Shown here piece by piece: positions 62,351-64,000 of a stretch of DNA of 64,000 bases. Each line of letters starts with the position of its first letter. Positions within the stretch are counted from its first letter, which is position 1. This DNA is from Marinobacter alexandrii (GTDB lineage: Bacteria > Bacteroidota > Bacteroidia > Cytophagales > Cyclobacteriaceae), in contig JBDWTN010000005.1 in NCBI GenBank assembly GCA_039984955.1, forward strand, positions 310,001-374,000, given 5' to 3'. The notes below the pieces were generated by a model. It worked only from the letters and a program-made list of their open reading frames with translations, did not search any database and was not told where the DNA came from. A program made the position numbers and the translations under genes.

Positions 62351-64000
62351 TTAATCATTCTTTACCCAGCGCTGTTTAAACACTTGATCTCCAAACCTCA
62401 ACTCTATCAGGTAGATTCCTGACTTATGGTCTTGCATGTCTACCGTGGCTTTGAATGATTCTCCCACAGCTCTCTGCATTTCCTGATGAACAATTTTACC
62501 ATTCAGATCAGAAACTTTGATCTCCACACTTCCTTCTACTCGTTCGTTGAAGGATATCTCCATGACGTCTGCTCCGGGGTTTGGATAGAGAACAAGTTGA
62601 TCATCCAGATCTTCCAGTCCTAACACTTCATTGACGGTGAGTACAAATGCCCCTGTAGTCGTTTTTCCGAAATTATTAATGGCTTTCACATAAATGCTTA
62701 ATTCCTCGCCATCATTCAAATCAATGTCTTTTACTACGAGTAATTGATCCCCGACTACTGCAAACTTGTCATTGTCAGCATCATTTGTGCCATCACCTTC
62801 GGTTAAAGAAAGTACATATGAATTATTTATGTTTGGATCGGTTACTTCAAAAACTCCAATGGAACCTCCAATAGGAGAACTCTCATTGACTGATGTAATA
62901 GAAAGGCTGATTTCTCCTAGTCCAGGAATTTCATTGACTCTAAGTGTAAATGCCTCGGTTACCGATTTACCAAAGTCATCGATAGCTTTGACATGAATAT
63001 TCAAGTTAGCTGCTTCATCGAAATCAATATCTTTTATAACGATCAATTGATTTCCATCGATGACAAACTTATCGTTATCTTCATCATTACTTCCATCTCC
63101 ATCTGCCAAAAAGATGACATGCGTATCATTTGCGTTGGGGTCTTCTACTCCAAATGTGCCAACTGAATTACCTAGAGGTATCCCTTCATCCAAAGAGCCA
63201 ATGGAGAGATCAATTCCGGTTGGGTCAGCATTGGAATTAAAGAATACCTGAATATTTTCAGCATCCTCATTTAACGTTTCGTCTATTCCAATTGCACAAC
63301 AGACGGCTACTTCAACCGCCTCAGTATTGCTCACTAGAATATCCAGATCATCATCGCTATCGGCATCCATCAGCCTAAGCTCTAATCCATTCGTATTGTC
63401 TATGGATTGTGATTCCGTGAAAGATCCGTTACCATCATTGCTAAATGTTTTTAAACCATAAGAATATCCTTCACCCACACTATATCCAGAAACATAAGTA
63501 ACTGCCAAATCCGCTATTCCATCACCGTCAAAATCCCCGGCAACTATTTGTCCCCTATCTTCTCCCCCTACACTTAGCGTCTCACTCACGGAAAAAGAAG
63601 CGGCACCATCATTAATCATTAGATCAATTTCTAATCCATTACCATCGGTATCTCTTAATAGAGCAAAGTCGGTATCTCCATCATTATCAAAATCACTGGA
63701 AGCCACTTTGCTTAATCCAAAATCATCACCGGTAACGACAGTTGTAGGAATAGAAGTAAGTCCAAGTTCGCCTCCTAAATAAACCACGTCATTATAGCTA
63801 GACTTTGCCATCAATATATCATCAAATCCGTCTCCGTCAAAGTCACCTACCTCTATATCAAAATCATACCCAGGAAGAGCTGCTGCTGCTGGCGACATGT
63901 CACCTGTCAATTCTTGAGAAAATGATTGTTCTAAATCATAATCTCCCCCACTCACACGTTCTAGAATAGTTAGATAATCACTCTCCTCATAATAAGCTAG
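62351..64000 (-). CDS. secreted FG-GAP/cadherin-repeat protein with T9SS type A sorting domain (5' end outside window)
   Basis: The minus-strand frame is open to the window edge (at least 549 residues). From the N-terminal side it has several FG-GAP/VCBS repeats with calcium-type loops (GDFDGDGFDDILMAKSS, DFDNDGDTDFALLRD, DFDGDGIADLAVTYVSG, DADSDDDLDILVS), then two cadherin-like repeats of about 105 residues each beginning SLDEGIPLG and SVNESSPIG, and a type A CTD (LYPNPGADVMEISFNE to QRWVKND). It is exported by the type IX system and probably attached to the surface, where the calcium-rich repeats may bind glycans or proteins. Confidence 0.9.
   Translation of the reverse strand, partial: LAYYEESDYLTILERVSGGDYDLEQSFSQELTGDMSPAAAALPGYDFDIEVGDFDGDGFDDILMAKSSYNDVVYLGGELGLTSIPTTVVTGDDFGLSKVASSDFDNDGDTDFALLRDTDGNGLEIDLMINDGAASFSVSETLSVGGEDRGQIVAGDFDGDGIADLAVTYVSGYSVGEGYSYGLKTFSNDGNGSFTESQSIDNTNGLELRLMDADSDDDLDILVSNTEAVEVAVCCAIGIDETLNEDAENIQVFFNSNADPTGIDLSIGSLDEGIPLGNSVGTFGVEDPNANDTHVIFLADGDGSNDEDNDKFVIDGNQLIVIKDIDFDEAANLNIHVKAIDDFGKSVTEAFTLRVNEIPGLGEISLSITSVNESSPIGGSIGVFEVTDPNINNSYVLSLTEGDGTNDADNDKFAVVGDQLLVVKDIDLNDGEELSIYVKAINNFGKTTTGAFVLTVNEVLGLEDLDDQLVLYPNPGADVMEISFNERVEGSVEIKVSDLNGKIVHQEMQRAVGESFKATVDMQDHKSGIYLIELRFGDQVFKQRWVKND

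Noticed and set aside
1-64000. CRISPR arrays, rRNA or tRNA genes
   Set aside because: No regularly spaced direct repeats, rRNA blocks or cloverleaf with CCA-end context could be identified by reading.

Overview
The window looks like a chromosome segment of a marine-type Bacteroidota bacterium, probably Cytophagales-like. The evidence is: two proteins with type IX secretion (T9SS) C-terminal signals (a type B / gliding-associated CTD at 22683-25940 and a type A CTD at 62351-64000); a PorP/SprF-like partner; a GSCFA protein; LytTR regulation; MacB/FtsX-type permeases; an M16/M61/M3 peptidase set; many starts with no Shine-Dalgarno; and TAnnTTTG (-7) promoter boxes just upstream of several starts. 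No rRNA, tRNA, CRISPR array, transposase or integrase was seen.

Layout. 1-1540: end of an unknown gene, structured spacer, then rpsF-rpsR-rplI and a strong terminator. 1589-8466: GSCFA protein, DUF255 thioredoxin-like lipoprotein, priA and a lipoprotein/barrel pair. 8463-16830: membrane LytTR regulator, PDZ-hydrolase, Cache chemoreceptor, porin, secreted alpha/beta hydrolase and serine hydrolase. 16917-21203: an accessory block described below. 21211-28011 (minus): metG, a large T9SS type B cargo protein and a SprF-OmpA fusion. 28123-34950: typA, M16 and M61 peptidases. 34999-39164: adaptor, permease and TolC overlapping by 8 nt each. 39291-40872: lipoprotein, small coiled-coil protein and a secreted two-repeat protein. 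41077-47640: dienoyl-CoA-reductase-like SDR, Na+/solute symporter, lipoprotein, large permease and a membrane protein. 47811-54777: hppD, lipoprotein, MarR, a large membrane-anchored protein, a DHFR-family reductase and a MATE exporter. 55216-59936: nucleotidyltransferase-like protein, M3 peptidase, MscS channel. 60072-61967: a tight acyl-carrier protein / cytochrome P450 / GNAT-like operon. 61968-64000: an inverted-repeat element, a CTD remnant and the 3' part of a T9SS type A surface protein.

The most unusual part is 16944-21203. It holds five plus-strand units carrying small genes of mostly unknown function (two zinc-ribbon proteins, two membrane proteins, one soluble protein, one ParDE-like toxin-antitoxin pair) separated by long, structured, partly repeated spacers. 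Three units begin with a GTT-led octamer or decamer that is the exact reverse complement of an AAC-ended sequence just after their last gene (16944-16953 with 17494-17503; 18530-18539 with 19148-19157; 19528-19535 with 20298-20305). This is the defining geometry of integron gene cassettes, but the spacers are much longer than classical attC sites and no integrase is present. The reading offered is an integrase-less cassette array (CALIN-like) or a related, possibly undescribed, cassette system. Its last unit has decayed: the toxin gene has an in-frame TAA and its leading core reads GAT instead of GTT.

Second in interest is the isolated carrier protein-P450-acyltransferase operon, which looks like a compact oxidation module acting on a carrier-bound acyl or aminoacyl group. 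All assignments come from reading sequence and recalled family features; no database search was run.
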